From Nevskia sp043781855 (lineage in GTDB: Bacteria > Pseudomonadota > Gammaproteobacteria > Nevskiales > Nevskiaceae): 30,717 nucleotides of DNA. A model generated the notes under the pieces. It had not been told where the DNA came from. It made no database searches and saw nothing but the letters and a program-made list of their open reading frames with translations. Location: assembly GCA_043781855.1 (NCBI GenBank), contig JAYWBB010000118.1, forward strand, positions 1 to 30,717, given 5' to 3'. Position 1 is the first letter of the stretch. Every line of letters begins with the position of its first letter. A program made the position numbers and the translations under genes. Shown in pieces: positions 16,085 through 24,193 of this stretch.

Positions 16085-16666
16085 CTATTTGTCGCTGTGC
16101 AGGCGCTGCAGCGCCTTGTCCCAGGACTGCCCGAGCCAGATCGGCATCGCGGCGACGGCGTCATCGATGCCGTCGTGAATGAGCTTCTCTTCCGCAACAC
16201 TGGCGCGACCGAGCACGTAGTTCAGCACCAGATCCTTGTTGCCGGGATGACCGATGCCGATGCGCAACCGCAGGTAATCCTCGCCGAGATGCTGATGCAC
16301 GCTGCGCAGGCCGTTATGCCCGCCGTGACCACCGCCGCGCTTGAGCCGGACCGTGCCGGTCGGCAGGTCGAGCTCGTCGTGCGCGACGAGAATATCCGAC
16401 GACGGAATCTTGTAGAACGCCGCCAGCAGTTGGATCGACTCGCCGCTGCGGTTCATGAAGGTCGAGGGCTCGAGCAGCAGCACGTCGGTGTCGTCGATAC
16501 GGATGCGCGCCAGCCCGCTGCGGAACTTCGACTCCATTCGGAAGCTGCCGCGGTACGCTGCCGCCAGCGCCTCGACGAACCAGAACCCGGCGTTGTGGCG
16601 CGTGCGCTGGTACTCGGCGCCTGGATTGCCGAGACCGACGATCGCGCGCATGCGGTTTTCGGCCAT
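16085..16666 (-). CDS. pth: Peptidyl-tRNA hydrolase
   Basis: A 193-residue cytosolic enzyme that cleaves the ester bond of peptidyl-tRNAs released prematurely from ribosomes. Catalytic and binding residues are all visible: N14 in GLGNPGAEYQ, H24 in RHNAGFWF, the FMNRSGES segment near residue 70, D97 in VAHDELDLP, and GGGHGGHNGLRS near 111-122. Length matches the bacterial family. The gene lies downstream of rplY on the same strand, but the terminator at 16686-16722 separates them, so pth-ychF probably has its own promoter or depends on read-through. The start at 16666 yields MAENRMRAIVGLGNPG; a second ATG five codons later would remove only non-conserved residues. Confidence 0.96.
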   Translation of the reverse strand: MAENRMRAIVGLGNPGAEYQRTRHNAGFWFVEALAAAYRGSFRMESKFRSGLARIRIDDTDVLLLEPSTFMNRSGESIQLLAAFYKIPSSDILVAHDELDLPTGTVRLKRGGGHGGHNGLRSVHQHLGEDYLRLRIGIGHPGNKDLVLNYVLGRASVAEEKLIHDGIDDAVAAMPIWLGQSWDKALQRLHSDK

Positions 16667-16685
16667 CTGTTAACTGTCCTTCAGC

Positions 16686-16722
16686 AAAAAACCCGTCCGC
16701 CGGCAAAACCGAACGGACGGGT
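16686..16722 (-). terminator. Rho-independent terminator after rplY
   Basis: On the minus strand ACCCGTCCG pairs with CGGACGGGT around a 14-nt loop, ending in six T (complement of 16686-16691). It lies 96 nt beyond the rplY stop and 20 nt before the pth start. Confidence 0.85.
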
Positions 16723-16817
16723 CGTGTACCGCGTTGACCGAGCATGGGCGGCGGCGACTCGCGTTGCCCGCATCCCCACGATGAAGCCGTGGAGTCCCTG
16801 CTCGGTCGCTCGCGCCG

Positions 16818-17570
16818 CTACTTCTTCTTGTCGTCCTTCTTCGCCGGAGCGGCCTTCGTCGGCGCAGCCTTCGCACCGGCAGCCGGCGCGGCAGCGCCGC
16901 CCTTGGCATCCGGCGCTTTCTGCGCAGCGGCCGGAACTTCGGCGGCGGCGGCGGCGGCGGTTGCGGCCGCTTCTTCCGCCGTCGGTTCCGCAGGCTGGCG
17001 TGGCAGATGGACCGCAGCGACCGAAATGTCGTTGTCGTGCTTGAGTTCGACGAAGATCACGCCTTCACCAATCTTGAGCTGCGACAGATGCACGGCGTCG
17101 TTGACGTTGAGCTGCGAGAGATCAACCTCGATGAACTCCGGCAGATCCTTCGGCAGGCACTCGACTTCGACCTGGATCTGCTGATGCTCGACCACGCCGC
17201 CGCCAGTCTTGACGCCGGGGGCCACGTCGCCGCCCTTGAAGTGCAGCGGCACATGCATGCGCAGCAGCACGTTGGCGAGCACGCGCTGCAGGTCCATGTG
17301 CATGACCTCGTCGCGCACGGGATGGCGATGCAGGTCCTTGAGCACGGCCTGTTCGGTCTTGCCGGCAACGTCAACGGTCAGGATGTGGGAATAGAACGCC
17401 TCGGTCTTGAGATGCTTCATCAGCTCGTTGTGGCTGACCTGGATCGACTGCGGCTGCTCTTTGCCACCATAAATGATGGCGGGCACCTTGCCCTCGTGGC
17501 GCAGGCGGCGGCTCGCACCCTTCCCGTACACCGTGCGGACTTCGGCGGTGACAGTAAAAGCTTGTTTCAT
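16818..17570 (-). CDS. rplY: 50S ribosomal protein L25 (TL5/CTC form with Ala/Lys-rich tail)
   Basis: A 250-residue 5S-rRNA-binding ribosomal protein. Residues 1-95 are the L25 domain (GKGASRRLRHEGKVPAIIYG, then LKDLHRHPVRDEVMHMDLQRV); residues 96-185 are the TL5/CTC C-terminal beta domain (VPLHFKGGDVAPGVKTGGGV, CLPKDLPEFIEVDLS). The last 60 residues are an Ala-, Pro- and Lys-rich low-complexity tail ending KKDDKKK, partly encoded by a (GCC)n run near 16941-16955, and should be disordered. Escherichia coli L25 lacks both added parts; long forms are usual in many other Proteobacteria. Strong ribosome binding site GGAGAAG three bases before the ATG. The cupin-like gene upstream separates it from prs, which is normally its direct neighbour. 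Confidence 0.96.
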   Translation of the reverse strand: MKQAFTVTAEVRTVYGKGASRRLRHEGKVPAIIYGGKEQPQSIQVSHNELMKHLKTEAFYSHILTVDVAGKTEQAVLKDLHRHPVRDEVMHMDLQRVLANVLLRMHVPLHFKGGDVAPGVKTGGGVVEHQQIQVEVECLPKDLPEFIEVDLSQLNVNDAVHLSQLKIGEGVIFVELKHDNDISVAAVHLPRQPAEPTAEEAAATAAAAAAEVPAAAQKAPDAKGGAAAPAAGAKAAPTKAAPAKKDDKKK

Positions 17571-17631
17571 GGACTTCTCCGGGGGTTACAAAGATAACGC
17601 CGCGTCCGCGACCAGGCGCAGCGGGTCGCGA

Positions 17632-17660
17632 ATCATACAGGCAGAGGGCCGCAGAGGCCA
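17632..17660 (-). promoter_or_regulatory. Putative promoter of rplY
   Basis: TATGAT on the minus strand (17637-17632), about 60 nt before the rplY ATG. The -35 position (TGGCCT at 17 nt) is poor, so this is a weak prediction. Confidence 0.3.
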
Positions 17661-17671
17661 GGACCCGGGGT

Positions 17672-18658
17672 TCAATCCAGCGGCGTTCGGTCGAGGATTC
17701 CGGCGGCATTTCCCGAGGAATCACGCGCCGCCCCGTGGCGCAAGGCCCAGAGATGGAGGGCGGCAGCGCCGAGAGGCTGCTTGAGCGTATCGATGAAACG
17801 GGATTTGAACGGCGGCGTTGGCGTCATACCCAGCCTGCGGCGCAGCAGATGATTCGCGGCGTAGAGGTTGGCATAGGCGTGCGGCCAGGAGTGATACAGG
17901 ATCGCGACGGACACCGAAATATTGTTGCCGTTCTGCACCCAGTGCGGCGCGTTCACCGGGATGTGAACACCGATTCCGGGCCGGAGGTCGACGACGTCGG
18001 CCCGGTTCTGGAGTTGCGGCTTGTAGATCGCGGCATTGGGGTCGACCGTCCAGAACCGTTCCTTCTCGGTTTCCGGCACGACCTCGGCGTCGCCTTTCGG
18101 GAAGATGCTGATCTTCTTTTCGCCGCGAAGCTGAAGCAGGAAGTTGACCTCGCTGTCCATGTGATAGGTGCTTAGCCGGTTCGGCGAAGTGATGAAGATC
18201 GCCATCTGCTTGCGCCGCATGCTGCTTTCGAGCTGACGGCCGCTGACGCGCAGCAGATCGCGGATGCAGGTATTCAGGACCTTGCCGTATTCGCGACTGC
18301 GCTCGGCCGATTTGAAATCGATCCAGCCCTTCGAAGTTTCCAGCCGTTCGATGGTCTCTTCCACCGAAAGTTCGGCCGGCTGCGTGCGCCAGCGCTCGCC
18401 GATGTTGGTGACGCCGTGGTCGTAGTAGATGTCTTTCGGCCACTTCGCGCTCATCTCCCGCGCCAGCTCCAGCAGGCGTGGTATCTGGAACAGCGGATGC
18501 CCAGTGAGCTGATGCGTGACCTCGAAATGCTTCCGGTTGAAGTCGAGACGGAAACGTTCGAGGTCGATCGAGAGCAAGCGTTGGTCGCCCATCCCGGCGC
18601 TGTCGGAGGCCACCGGTTCACGATCGTGGTTTCCGGCTTTTGTCGGCATTGCGTTCAT
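17672..18658 (-). CDS. JmjC/cupin-like putative Fe(II)/2-oxoglutarate oxygenase
   Basis: A 328-residue protein with a JmjC-type (Cupin_8) core between about residues 150 and 260. The metal triad can be proposed as H166-x-D168 in TYHMDSEVNF and H239 in PVNAPHWVQNG, with LLQLRGEKKISIFPKGD giving the strand pattern and basic residues of the family. Related bacterial JmjC proteins include the ribosomal oxygenases, and others that modify small molecules; the substrate here is unknown. The start at 18658 is supported by GGAG 9 nt upstream. It lies between prs and rplY, same strand, 102 nt before rplY. A ribosomal-protein hydroxylase is a tempting but unproven idea. No signal peptide or membrane segment. 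Confidence 0.75.
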   Translation of the reverse strand: MNAMPTKAGNHDREPVASDSAGMGDQRLLSIDLERFRLDFNRKHFEVTHQLTGHPLFQIPRLLELAREMSAKWPKDIYYDHGVTNIGERWRTQPAELSVEETIERLETSKGWIDFKSAERSREYGKVLNTCIRDLLRVSGRQLESSMRRKQMAIFITSPNRLSTYHMDSEVNFLLQLRGEKKISIFPKGDAEVVPETEKERFWTVDPNAAIYKPQLQNRADVVDLRPGIGVHIPVNAPHWVQNGNNISVSVAILYHSWPHAYANLYAANHLLRRRLGMTPTPPFKSRFIDTLKQPLGAAALHLWALRHGAARDSSGNAAGILDRTPLD

Positions 18659-18892
18659 CTGCGCATTCTCCGGTTCGATCGCTGCTGCGCGGCATGCGGC
18701 GAGGCGAAAGACATCGAAAATGGTTGACGAGGTTCCGACGAAAGCGTAGCGGACTTCCCCGGTTCATGGAGGACCGCTGGTATCTTCCAACTAGAGCGGC
18801 AGCACACTTTCCTGCGCGGGCGCGGGCGCTGACGCCTCCGGCTCGTGCCGCCTTTGTGGAGCTCGGGCGCGGGCCAGCGACTGCCGACCCGC

Positions 18893-19852
18893 TCAGTCCA
18901 CGTACAACGAGCTGACCGACTCCTCCGCACTCACGCGGCGGATGGTCTCGGCGAGCAGGCCGGCAATCGACAGCTGGCGGATCTTCGGACAGGCGCGCGC
19001 CTCGGCACTCAGCGGGATGGAGTCGGTCACCACCATGGCATCGAGCGCGGAATTGGCGATGTTGCTGATTGCGGGACCGGACAGGACCGGATGCGTGACA
19101 TAGGCGACGACCTTGATCGCCCCGTGTTCCTTGAGCGCCCCGGCGGCCTTGCCGAGCGTGCCGGCGGTGTCGACGAGATCATCGATCAGCACGCAGGTCT
19201 TGCCGCTGACGTCGCCGATGATGTTCATGACCTGCGCCTCGTTGGCGCGCGGACGGCGTTTGTCGATGATCGCGAGGTCGGCTTCGTCGAGCTGCTTGGC
19301 GAGCGCACGGGCGCGAACCACGCCGCCCACGTCCGGCGAGACGACGATGACGTTCTCGTATTTCTGCCGCCAGATGTCGCCGAGCAGCACCGGGCTGGCG
19401 TAGACGTTGTCGACGGGGATATCGAAGAAGCCCTGGATCTGGTCGGCGTGCAGGTCGACGGTCAGCACGCGGTTGGCGCCGCATTCACCGATCATGTCGG
19501 CGACGACCTTGGCGCTGATCGGCACGCGCGCGCTGCGCGGCCGGCGATCCTGACGCGCGTAACCGAAGTAGGGGACGACGGCGGTCACGCGCCCGGCGCT
19601 GGCGCGCTTGAAGGCATCGAGCAGCATCAGCAATTCCATGATGTGCTGGTCGGTCGGCGCGCTGGTTGGCTGGATGATGAAGACATCGCGGCCGCGGACG
19701 TTCTCGAGAATTTCGATCTGGACTTCGCCGTCCGAAAAGCGGCCGAGATGCATCTTGCCGAGCGGCACGTGCAGGTAGTTGGCGATGTCGTGGGCCAGCG
19801 CCGGATTGGCGCTGCCGGTGAACAGCATCAGTTGCGCGGAGGTGTCGGCCAT
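18893..19852 (-). CDS. prs: Ribose-phosphate pyrophosphokinase (PRPP synthetase)
   Basis: A 319-residue cytosolic enzyme that makes PRPP from ribose-5-phosphate and ATP for purine, pyrimidine, His, Trp and NAD synthesis. Family signatures present in order: FTGSANPALAHDIANYL, GRFSDGEVQIEI, the ATP-binding loop YARQDRRPRSARVPISA, the metal-binding VDLHADQIQGFFDIPVDN, the catalytic flexible loop SPDVGGVVRARALAKQL with KRR, and the PRPP-binding VLIDDLVDTAGT. Length is that of class I enzymes. Directly downstream of tRNA-Gln, as in many Proteobacteria. Downstream, a 234-nt gap without a gene leads to the JmjC-like gene. The ribosome binding site is weak. Confidence 0.97.
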   Translation of the reverse strand: MADTSAQLMLFTGSANPALAHDIANYLHVPLGKMHLGRFSDGEVQIEILENVRGRDVFIIQPTSAPTDQHIMELLMLLDAFKRASAGRVTAVVPYFGYARQDRRPRSARVPISAKVVADMIGECGANRVLTVDLHADQIQGFFDIPVDNVYASPVLLGDIWRQKYENVIVVSPDVGGVVRARALAKQLDEADLAIIDKRRPRANEAQVMNIIGDVSGKTCVLIDDLVDTAGTLGKAAGALKEHGAIKVVAYVTHPVLSGPAISNIANSALDAMVVTDSIPLSAEARACPKIRQLSIAGLLAETIRRVSAEESVSSLYVD

Positions 19853-19995
19853 CGGTGCGGGTGTCGGCTCGGTAGTCGTTACGGATCAGTCGGCGGCCCG
19901 CAGGAGCAGCACTCCGAGCGGCTCTGGGCCCCGGCTTTCGCCGGGGCACTCGATTTTCCAGACGCGGACGCAACCCGCATCAGGAAAATCTGAAG

Positions 19996-20070
19996 TGGCT
20001 GGGGCGGATGGATTCGAACCACCGTATGGCAGGATCAAAACCTGCTGCCTTACCGCTTGGCGACGCCCCA
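19996..20070 (-). tRNA. tRNA-Gln (TTG)
   Basis: A 75-nt cloverleaf on the minus strand: acceptor TGGGGCG / CGCCCCA, D arm, anticodon stem GCAGG / CCTGC with loop containing TTG, T arm ending in TTCGAATC, discriminator G and encoded CCA. The unusual U1-A72 pair is typical of bacterial tRNA-Gln. Position upstream of prs is conserved. Confidence 0.96.
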
Positions 20071-20088
20071 TTACATCCATGCGACGGC

Positions 20089-20117
20089 ATTATAACCTGC
20101 GCTGCCGCCGCTTCAGA
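20089..20117 (-). promoter_or_regulatory. Putative promoter of tRNA-Gln and prs
   Basis: A perfect TATAAT on the minus strand (20094-20089), 18 nt before the tRNA 5' end. The -35 hexamer at 17 nt (TCTGAA) is weak. It lies in the 64-nt gap between lolB and the tRNA plus the last codons of lolB. Confidence 0.5.
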
Positions 20118-20134
20118 CCGGCACGAGGTTTTCG

Positions 20135-20767
20135 TTACGGCGTTCCCGACCACTGGTCGATCACGATCCGGAAGCTGCGGTCGCCGCTGGCGAGGGTCAG
20201 CTTGCGCGGCAGGGACAGCAGGCCGACCGTCTGATATTCCTCGTAGCCGATCTGCCAGCCCTCCTGCGTGATCGTCTGCGCGCGACCGGCGTCGTCGAGA
20301 ATCACCTTGACCAGCGCGGCGTCGCGGCGCAGCGGTGCGGGCACGCCCAGAATCCAGCTGCGCAACGGCAGCAACGGCAGGCTCCAGCCGAGTTTCTCCT
20401 GCATGAAGCTTTCCGGCGAGCTGGTCACGAAGACGCCGTCCTTGGTGCGGATTTCGACGCTGCGCTGATCGCCGCTCAGCGTCAGCGCGCCGACGCCGAG
20501 CGGTCCGGAGACGTGCACGTCGAAGCGCTCGCCGCTCTGTGTCCAGGTGAGATCGCCGCGCCCGCCCGTCAGGCCGCTTTCGGCGAGCCGGCCCTTCAGC
20601 TGGAAGCTCTGCACCGCGGCGAGTGTCGACTGGCGGATCTGCCAGTTGCGCTCGGAAAATTCGGTATTGAGCGGCTTCTCGCGAAGGCTGGCGCAGGCGC
20701 TCAGGAACAGGACAAGCGCGATGACCAGCGCCGCGCGCCCGCGACGGGGAGGCGTCGTCGCACTCAT
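20135..20767 (-). CDS. lolB: Outer membrane lipoprotein insertion factor LolB
   Basis: A 210-residue lipoprotein. LolB accepts lipoproteins from the periplasmic carrier LolA and inserts them into the inner leaflet of the outer membrane. Signal peptide ALVIALVLFLSAC with lipobox LSAC and lipidated Cys25. The mature part shows the LolB pattern: WQIRQSTLAAVQSFQLKGRLA, GDLTWTQSGERFDVHVSGPLGVGALTL, LGWSLPLLPLRSWILGVPAP and the C-terminal WQIGYEEYQTVGLLSLPRKLTL...VIDQWS. The start at 20767 overlaps the TPR gene stop as ATGA; a longer frame exists upstream but lies inside the TPR gene. The usual downstream neighbour ispE is missing: tRNA-Gln begins 64 nt after the stop. Confidence 0.93.
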   Translation of the reverse strand: MSATTPPRRGRAALVIALVLFLSACASLREKPLNTEFSERNWQIRQSTLAAVQSFQLKGRLAESGLTGGRGDLTWTQSGERFDVHVSGPLGVGALTLSGDQRSVEIRTKDGVFVTSSPESFMQEKLGWSLPLLPLRSWILGVPAPLRRDAALVKVILDDAGRAQTITQEGWQIGYEEYQTVGLLSLPRKLTLASGDRSFRIVIDQWSGTP

Positions 20768-22569
20768 GGCATCAGGCGTTTGATGGTCTCGCGCAGCACC
20801 AGATTGTCCGGCGCGTCCTGCAATGCGTGGGACCAGACCGCCTGCGCCTTGTCGCGGTCGCCGGTGGTCCACAGCGCTTCGCCGAAATGCGCGGCGACTT
20901 CGGGATCAGGAAAGTGCTCGTAGGCGCGCGCGAGCAATACGAGCGCTTCGTTGCCGCGGCCCTGGCGGTAGCGGAGCCAGCCCATGCTGTCGATCACCGC
21001 AGGCTCGTTCGGGGTCAGTTCCAGCGCGCGGGTCAGGAGCTTCTCGGATTCGTCGTAGCGCGTCGTGTGCACGACCAGCATGAAGCCCAGCGCATTCAGC
21101 GCGCGGGCGTCGTCCGGAGATTTCGCCAGCGTGGCGCGCAGGTCGGCCTCAGCCTCGGGGAAACGGTTCAGACGCTCGTAAACCAGCGAGCGGGCGTAGA
21201 GCAGATCGGCCGTGTCGTCGCTGTTCTTGAGCGCGGTTTCGTAGACCGAAAGCGCCTGATCGGTATCGCCGGCCTCGGTCAGGATTTCGCCCTCGGCGAG
21301 ATAGAAGCGCGTGGCGAGCGGAGGATACTGTTGGCGCAGCTGATCCAGCGTCACCCGGGCATCCTCGATGTGCCCGAGCCTGGCCAGCATGGCCGCGCGG
21401 CGCACCGCAGCGTCCAACGCCTGTGAGCCGCTGACGACCTTGTCGTAATGGGTGAGCGCCTGCGCCGGCTCGTTGCGGAGTTCGGCGATGCGGCCGAGAT
21501 AATAATGCCCGTCGACTGCCCGCTCGGTGCTCTTCAAGAGCATCTGGAAGTGCGGCTCGGCTTCGTCGACGCGACGCTCGTCGAGCGCCAGCAGGCCGAG
21601 CATGAAATGCCCGTCGGCGTTGTTCGCGTCGAGCTTCAGAACTTTCTGCAACTGCGCGCGCGCGCGTTCGCGCTGGTTTGATTCGATCAGCAGGCGGATA
21701 TAGCCGAGGCGCAGCTCGTTGGTCGCGGCCGGCGTGTTTTTGATCTGCGTTTCGATGATCTGCTCGGCATCGGCGATGTTGCCCTTCTTGACCAGCGCAC
21801 CGGTCAGCAGCAGCGGCGCCTCCTTCGACGCCGGCTGCAGGCGCAGCGCCTCGCGCGCCGATTTTTCGGCGGTGTCGATATCGTTGAAACGCAGCGCCAG
21901 CAGGCTCTGTGCCTGCCAGGCGCCAGCCAGTTTCGGATACTGCGCGACGAGCTTCGCCATCAGGGCCAGCGACGCTGGCCCGAAATCCGGTTCCTGCGAC
22001 AGCAGCAGGGCGACATGGCGGAAGCCGTCGTCCTTGCCGCCCGGATGATCCTTGACGATCGCCAGACACTGCTCGAAAGCCTCGTCGGGCTTATCGAGGT
22101 GCAGGCTCAGGCGCGTGATGACCTCGCGCGCTTCGAGGCTGGTCGGCTCGATCATCAGCCACTTTTGCGCGGTTGCGAGCGCGAGTTTCGGATTGTTCGA
22201 AGCCAGCGCCAGACCGGTAGCGCGCGCGATCAAGGTCTTGTCCGGCTGGATTTCGACGGCCTTCAGGAATTCCTCGGCGGCGAGTTCCGGTTGCTGCCGG
22301 CCTGCGGCCAGCTCGCCGGCGAGCACGTGATATTGAAGCTCGGCAACGGTCGAAACGGATCGCGTCGCATCCGCCGCCGGTTGCGCAGCCGCTGCCGGCA
22401 GGTCCGGAAACACCAGAGCGCAGAAGAAGATGGCCAGCGTGAAGCCGAGCGGAGCAAGCGGGAGATTGCGGGGGGCGAGCAAGTTGATCAACCGGAAATA
22501 GACGCCCGCGAATTGTAGCGCGAAGCGATCCTGTCGCGCCGCATGCAAATCCGATAGGCGCTGTCTCAT
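20764..22569 (-). CDS. Exported TPR-repeat protein upstream of lolB
   Basis: A 601-residue protein with a hydrophobic export segment at about residues 37-62 (APLGFTLAIFFCALVFPDLPAAAA) followed by some 13-15 tetratricopeptide repeats from residue 78 to the end, for example ADGHFMLGLLALDERRVDEAEPHF and AVIDSMGWLRYRQGRGNEALVLL. TPR solenoids mediate protein-protein contacts; this one should work in the periplasm or at the outer membrane. Homologues regularly precede lolB in Gamma- and Betaproteobacteria, and the ATGA overlap with lolB indicates a shared job in envelope assembly. The N-terminus may be shorter: a TTG at 22488 would start just before NLLAPRNLPLAPLG and give a conventional signal peptide. 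No clear ribosome binding site precedes the ATG. Confidence 0.85.
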   Translation of the reverse strand: MRQRLSDLHAARQDRFALQFAGVYFRLINLLAPRNLPLAPLGFTLAIFFCALVFPDLPAAAAQPAADATRSVSTVAELQYHVLAGELAAGRQQPELAAEEFLKAVEIQPDKTLIARATGLALASNNPKLALATAQKWLMIEPTSLEAREVITRLSLHLDKPDEAFEQCLAIVKDHPGGKDDGFRHVALLLSQEPDFGPASLALMAKLVAQYPKLAGAWQAQSLLALRFNDIDTAEKSAREALRLQPASKEAPLLLTGALVKKGNIADAEQIIETQIKNTPAATNELRLGYIRLLIESNQRERARAQLQKVLKLDANNADGHFMLGLLALDERRVDEAEPHFQMLLKSTERAVDGHYYLGRIAELRNEPAQALTHYDKVVSGSQALDAAVRRAAMLARLGHIEDARVTLDQLRQQYPPLATRFYLAEGEILTEAGDTDQALSVYETALKNSDDTADLLYARSLVYERLNRFPEAEADLRATLAKSPDDARALNALGFMLVVHTTRYDESEKLLTRALELTPNEPAVIDSMGWLRYRQGRGNEALVLLARAYEHFPDPEVAAHFGEALWTTGDRDKAQAVWSHALQDAPDNLVLRETIKRLMP

Positions 22570-22622
22570 ATCGGTTTCGCGCGAGACGCTTTTTCAGGGA
22601 TGCTCTGAGAAAGTACTCGAAA

Positions 22623-22737
22623 CCCTTCTCCCCTAGGAGAAGGGCAGGGATGAGGGACTCTCAGTCAAGAACTTGCCCAAGCTTGAGGCTCCCTCATCCA
22701 ATCCTCTGCGGAGGGAGAGGGCTTTTTCAGAATTGCC
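22623..22737. repeat. Intergenic inverted-repeat cluster between the TPR gene and hemA
   Basis: Two nested inverted repeats: CCCTTCTCC / GGAGAAGGG (22623-22631, 22636-22644) and GGATGAGGGA / TCCCTCATCC (22648-22657, 22690-22699), followed by a GGAGGGAGAGGGCTTTTT tail. The AGAAGGGCAGGGATGAGGG composition resembles dispersed intergenic repeats common in GC-rich Proteobacteria. A looser relative lies at 8602-8622 between two convergent genes. Confidence 0.6.
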
Positions 22738-22818
22738 TTGGAGCTTATCGTTTCAGATCGGGACACTGCCGATAAAACTTGTATAGCGATGCCGCTTCCC
22801 GGAAGATTCCAGTTACCA

Positions 22819-24081
22819 ATGGCATTACTGACGCTGGGTCTCAGCCACCACACGGCACCGTTGGCAACGCGCGAGCGTCTGGCCTTCACCGACGCCGAGG
22901 TTCCGGAGGCACTGATGCGCCTGCGCGCGCTGCCCGGCATTGACGAGGCCGTCATTCTGTCGACCTGCAATCGCACGGAAATCTTCGCGGTCGCTGCGCC
23001 CGAGGATGAAGGCCGCCTGCTCGAATGGTGGCAGCGCGAGCGCCAGGTTCCCGCCGGCAGTCTCGACCAGCACACTTACATGCTGCGCGATCGCAGCAGC
23101 GTGGTGCATTCGTTGCGCGTCGCTTCCGGGCTCGACTCGATGGTGCTCGGAGAGCCGCAGATTCTCGGCCAGATGAAGCAGGCTTTCGCACACGCGCAGG
23201 GCGTCCGCTCGCTCGGGCCGGTGTTGTCGCGCCTGTTCCAGCATGCGTTCTCGGTGGCCAAGCTGGTGCGCAGCGAAACCGAGATCGGCGCGCATCCGGT
23301 TTCGATCGCCTACGCTGCGGTGCAGATGGCGCAGCACATCTTTGCGGACCTCAAGAACCAGAGCGCGCTGCTGATCGGCGCCGGCGAAACCGTGCAACTG
23401 CTCGGGCGCCATCTCAAGGCGCAGGGCGTGGCGCGTATCGTCGTCGCCAATCGCAGCCTCGAGCGCGCGCAGACGCTGGCGACGGCGCTGCAAGGCTATG
23501 CCATCGGCCTCGACGATCTCTCGACGCATCTGCCGGAAGCCGACCTGGTGATTTCCTCGACCGGCGCACGCGGCTACATTCTCGGCCGGGAGCCGGTCGC
23601 ACGCGCCATTGCGCGCCGACGGCGCAAGCCGGTGCTGATGATCGATCTCGCCGTGCCGCGCGATCTCGATCCGGCGATCGCCCAGCTCGAAGATGTCTAC
23701 TTGTACACGCTCGACGATCTGCGCACGGTCATCGCCGGCAACATGAAGGTCCGCGAGAACGCCGCGAAGCAGGCCGAAGTGCTCGTCGAAGACCAGGCGC
23801 GTCATTTCGAGCGCTGGCTCGAAAGCCGCGACGCCGGCACCACCATCCGCCGTTTGCGCGAACGCGCACGCGCCGATCGCGACGAGGTGCTGGCGAAAGC
23901 CGCGCGCAAGCTCGCGGCCGGCGAAGCACCCGAGGCGGTCATGGCCTTCGTCGCCGACACACTGACGAACAAGCTGCTGCACGCGCCGAGCAAGGCGCTG
24001 CGGACGGCGGATGCGGTCGAGCAGGCATTGCTTCTCGATGCGGTACAGAAACTGTTCGATCTGCCGGAGGATGAATCGTGA
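22819..24081 (+). CDS. hemA: Glutamyl-tRNA reductase
   Basis: A 420-residue NADPH-dependent enzyme that reduces glutamyl-tRNA-Glu to glutamate-1-semialdehyde, the first committed step of tetrapyrrole synthesis by the C5 route. The N-terminal catalytic domain has GLSHHTAPLATRERLAF and STCNRTE with nucleophile Cys50, and GLDSMVLGEPQILGQMKQAF. The NADPH domain follows (LLIGAGETVQLLGRHL, near residue 175), then VFLIDLAVPRD-like LMIDLAVPRDLDPAI and the C-terminal dimerisation helix bundle. The ATG at 22819 (MALLTLGLSHH) is chosen over one 81 nt upstream because it matches the family N-terminus. Divergent from the TPR-lolB operon. A hairpin-rich gap of 116 nt separates it from prfA. Confidence 0.96.
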   Translation: MALLTLGLSHHTAPLATRERLAFTDAEVPEALMRLRALPGIDEAVILSTCNRTEIFAVAAPEDEGRLLEWWQRERQVPAGSLDQHTYMLRDRSSVVHSLRVASGLDSMVLGEPQILGQMKQAFAHAQGVRSLGPVLSRLFQHAFSVAKLVRSETEIGAHPVSIAYAAVQMAQHIFADLKNQSALLIGAGETVQLLGRHLKAQGVARIVVANRSLERAQTLATALQGYAIGLDDLSTHLPEADLVISSTGARGYILGREPVARAIARRRRKPVLMIDLAVPRDLDPAIAQLEDVYLYTLDDLRTVIAGNMKVRENAAKQAEVLVEDQARHFERWLESRDAGTTIRRLRERARADRDEVLAKAARKLAAGEAPEAVMAFVADTLTNKLLHAPSKALRTADAVEQALLLDAVQKLFDLPEDES

Positions 24082-24097
24082 GGCGCGGATCGTGAGG

Positions 24098-24193
24098 CGT
24101 GAGGCGGGCGGCGTGAGGCGTAACAGCGGGCAGCGTTAGCGGCCCGAACCGCTGTTGCGTTCACGCGTCACCCCTCACGCTTCCCGCCTCACG
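24098..24193. repeat. Long imperfect inverted repeat just upstream of prfA
   Basis: Three paired blocks fold one long stem: CGTGAGGCGGG / CCCGCCTCACG (24098-24108, 24183-24193), GCGTGAGG / CCTCACGC (24111-24118, 24173-24180) and CGTAACAGCGG / CCGCTGTTGCG (24119-24129, 24149-24159, one G-U). The unit CGTGAGGCG is also repeated directly at 24077 and 24091. The right arm ends 4 nt before the prfA ATG, where no Shine-Dalgarno is visible. Confidence 0.8.

Noticed and set aside
16063..16200. Extension of YchF to a 409-residue form
   Set aside because: The extra 46 residues overlap pth, are Ser/Arg-rich, and the start at 16062 has a proper ribosome binding site and the exact family length.
22825..23982. 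A 385-codon antisense frame over hemA
   Set aside because: hemA is certain from its catalytic motifs; the antisense product shows only low-complexity composition.
23025..24074. A 349-codon plus-strand frame within hemA in another phase
   Set aside because: Arg/Ala-rich out-of-phase reading of hemA.
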